A stretch of DNA of 64,000 bases from Qipengyuania oceanensis (GTDB lineage: Bacteria > Pseudomonadota > Alphaproteobacteria > Sphingomonadales > Sphingomonadaceae). This document shows positions 62,571 through 64,000 of this stretch, in pieces. The stretch spans positions 310,001-374,000 of the forward strand of contig NZ_WTYN01000001.1 in assembly GCF_009827535.1 (NCBI RefSeq), in the 5' to 3' direction. Under the pieces are notes generated by a model, which was given only the letters and a program-made list of their open reading frames with translations, searched no databases and was not told the origin of the DNA. Made by a program: the position numbers and the translations under genes. Every line of letters starts with the position of its first letter. Position 1 is the stretch's first letter.

Positions 62571-63731
62571 TCAGTAGGAACGCGGCAGGCCGAGCACGTG
62601 TTCGGCCAGATAGCTGAGGATGAGGTTGGTCGAGATCGGCGCGACGGTATAAAGCCGCGCTTCGCGGAACTTGCGCTCGATGTCGTACTCCTCCGCGAAT
62701 CCGAACCCGCCGTGGGTCTGCACGCACATGTCGGCCGCAGCCCAGCTGGCCTCGCTGGCGAGCATCTTCGCCATGTTCGCTTCCTCGCCCGCATTACCCC
62801 CCTCGTCGTAAACGCGAGCCGCATGGTGAACCATGAGTTCGGCGGCGCGCATCTGGGCATAGCAGCGCGCGATCGGGAACTGGACGCCCTGGTTCTGTCC
62901 GATCGGTCGCGAAAATACGGTCCGGTCCTTCGCGTAGTCGACAGCGCGGTCGATGAACCACTTGGCATCACCGATGCACTCGGCAGCGATCAGCACGCGT
63001 TCCGCGTTCATTCCTGACAATATGTAGCGGAAGCCCTTCCCCTCCTCGCCGATCAGCGAGGTCGCCGGGACGCGCATTTCGTCGAAGAAGACCTCCGTGG
63101 TCGAATGGTTCATCATCGTGCGGATGGGCTTGATCGTCATGCCGCCTGCGTCGCGCGCCGTGCGCATATCGACGAGGAAGATCGAAAGGCCCTCTGTCTT
63201 GCTGGCGGCTTCCTCACGCGGCGTCGTGCGTGCCAGGAGCAGCATGAGGTCCGAATGCTCGGCGCGGCTCGTCCAGATCTTCTGGCCGCTGATGACATAG
63301 TCGTCGCCGTCCCGCACCGCGCGCGTTTTCAGCGACAGCGTGTCGGTCCCGCTTGTCGGCTCGGACACGCCGAAGGCCTGCAGACGGAGTTCACCCGTCG
63401 CGATCTTGGGCAGGTATTCGGATTTCTGTTCCTCCGATCCGTAGCGCAGCAGCGTGTTCATGATGTACATCTGGGCATGGGCCGAGGCGCCATTGGAGCC
63501 GCTCGCCTGGATCTCCTCCATGATGACGGCCGCTGCGTCCAGTTTGAGGCCGCTGCCGCCGTACTCGGTAGGTATCAGCGCGGCCAGGAACCCGGCCTCG
63601 GTCAGCGCGTCGACGAATTCGGAAGGGTAGGCCCGGTCGCGGTCCTTTTCGCGCCAGTATTCGCCGGGAAAGTCTTCGCAGAGCGCGCGGACTGCGCGGC
63701 GGATCTCCGCCAGGTCTTCGGATTCGGTCAT
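62571..63731 (-). CDS. Acyl-CoA dehydrogenase
   Basis: 386 residues. Signatures: PTEYGGSGLKLDAAAVIMEE, QAFGVSEPTSGTDTLSLKTR (FAD/substrate signature 1), YVISGQKIWTSRAEHSDLML and QTHGGFGFAEEYDIERKFRE (signature 2 region). The general base of ACADs is expected near REARLYTVAPISTNLI, where the usual EGTxxxxR-type Glu is replaced (VAPIST), so the catalytic base may differ. It oxidises an acyl-CoA at C2-C3 with FAD. Substrate unknown. The CMD-like gene precedes it by 6 nt. Confidence 0.9.
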   Translation of the reverse strand: MTESEDLAEIRRAVRALCEDFPGEYWREKDRDRAYPSEFVDALTEAGFLAALIPTEYGGSGLKLDAAAVIMEEIQASGSNGASAHAQMYIMNTLLRYGSEEQKSEYLPKIATGELRLQAFGVSEPTSGTDTLSLKTRAVRDGDDYVISGQKIWTSRAEHSDLMLLLARTTPREEAASKTEGLSIFLVDMRTARDAGGMTIKPIRTMMNHSTTEVFFDEMRVPATSLIGEEGKGFRYILSGMNAERVLIAAECIGDAKWFIDRAVDYAKDRTVFSRPIGQNQGVQFPIARCYAQMRAAELMVHHAARVYDEGGNAGEEANMAKMLASEASWAAADMCVQTHGGFGFAEEYDIERKFREARLYTVAPISTNLILSYLAEHVLGLPRSY

Positions 63732-63737
63732 GGGGTC

Positions 63738-64000
63738 CTATCGTCCGGTGTCGAGAAAATCGGTGGCGGAGAAACTTTCGGGCGCGGCGACTTCCACGAC
63801 TGGATCGTCGCGATCGTCGAACTCCAGTCGTAGCGCCTTCGTCATCACCGCGTGCATGTCGTAGAGGCAGGTCGTGTATGTCAATTCGAGGATCTCTACT
63901 TCGGAGAGAATGTCCTTGATCTGCGCAAACAGCGCATCCGGCACCCGCCCGCGATGCGTGACCAGCCGATCGGCATAGGCAAGGACAATCCGCTCTCGCT
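63738..64000 (-). CDS. Carboxymuconolactone decarboxylase-like protein, C-terminal part (cut by window edge)
   Basis: Frame open to the right edge. Visible sequence: ERIVLAYADRLVTHRGRVPD, then ALFAQIKDILSEVEILELTY, TTCLYDMHAVMTKALRLEFD and end SATDFLDTGR. The ALFxxIKxxLSExExLELTY pattern is the C-terminal half of the AhpD/CMD fold. The CxxH redox motif, if any, would lie outside. An internal GTG at 63944 is probably not the start. Role unknown; it may share a transcript with the acyl-CoA dehydrogenase. Confidence 0.7.
   Translation of the reverse strand, partial: RERIVLAYADRLVTHRGRVPDALFAQIKDILSEVEILELTYTTCLYDMHAVMTKALRLEFDDRDDPVVEVAAPESFSATDFLDTGR

Overview
The window looks like chromosomal core sequence from a high-GC alphaproteobacterium of the order Sphingomonadales, most like Erythrobacteraceae. 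This is inferred from gene content and protein style, not from a database search. The pointers are a fused ispDF gene, ntrBC followed by ntrYX next to dusB, a tandem (double) Hfq, a pyruvate dehydrogenase E1-beta with its own lipoyl domain, PhaR, a short alphaproteobacterial ProRS and an IspDF-CinA-Coq10-LipA gene order. Coding density is very high, no stretch over 300 bases lacks a gene, and many genes overlap by 1 to 8 bases. I see no rRNA, CRISPR array, insertion sequence or prophage.

Layout. 1-5.1 kb: xerC (cut by the window edge), hemW, a secreted CAP-domain protein, rdgB and rph on the minus strand, then hrcA-grpE. 5.2-9.9 kb: a small lipoprotein, a zinc-protease-like gene, a copper-chaperone-like lipoprotein, then dnaK-dnaJ behind a heat-shock-type promoter. 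9.9-17.4 kb: a large patatin-like protein, radA, cvpA, a NifU-like scaffold, an MHS-type transporter and alr. 17.4-22.4 kb: phaR with palindromic sites in front, proS, rnr and a universal stress protein. 22.5-28.9 kb: pdhC (E2), a compositionally odd membrane protein, a thioesterase, lpdA (E3), a Kef-type antiporter, a glutaredoxin-MauE fusion and tRNA-Ser(UGA).

29-36.3 kb: mltB, then a tightly coupled run dacC-tmk-holB-metG-tatD-MBL hydrolase-55-residue membrane protein in which most stop and start codons overlap. 36.4-46.4 kb: mazG (+), then on the minus strand dusB, ntrB, ntrC, ntrY, ntrX, double hfq and hflX, a nitrogen-regulation and RNA-regulation block. 46.5-52.4 kb: ispDF, cinA, coq10-like, lipA, a beta-carbonic anhydrase, a NYN-LOTUS protein and an unrecognised secreted repeat protein. 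52.6-58.9 kb: gyrA, a TauD-type dioxygenase, a YhhN-type membrane protein, trmFO and an EF-hand protein. 58.9-64 kb: a squalene-synthase-like gene, pdhB, pdhA, ftsB, an acyl-CoA dehydrogenase and a truncated carboxymuconolactone-decarboxylase-like gene.

Most of this is housekeeping. The pyruvate dehydrogenase complex is encoded in two places 35 kb apart (pdhC/lpdA and pdhA/pdhB), and lipA, which makes its cofactor, lies between them. The most interesting items are the double-Sm Hfq, the E2 with two E1/E3-binding domains, the PhaR operator cluster, repeats in front of ntrYX and hfq, the low-GC membrane gene inside the pdhC-lpdA run, the NYN-LOTUS protein and the secreted repeat protein. I found no clear new defence or mobile system.
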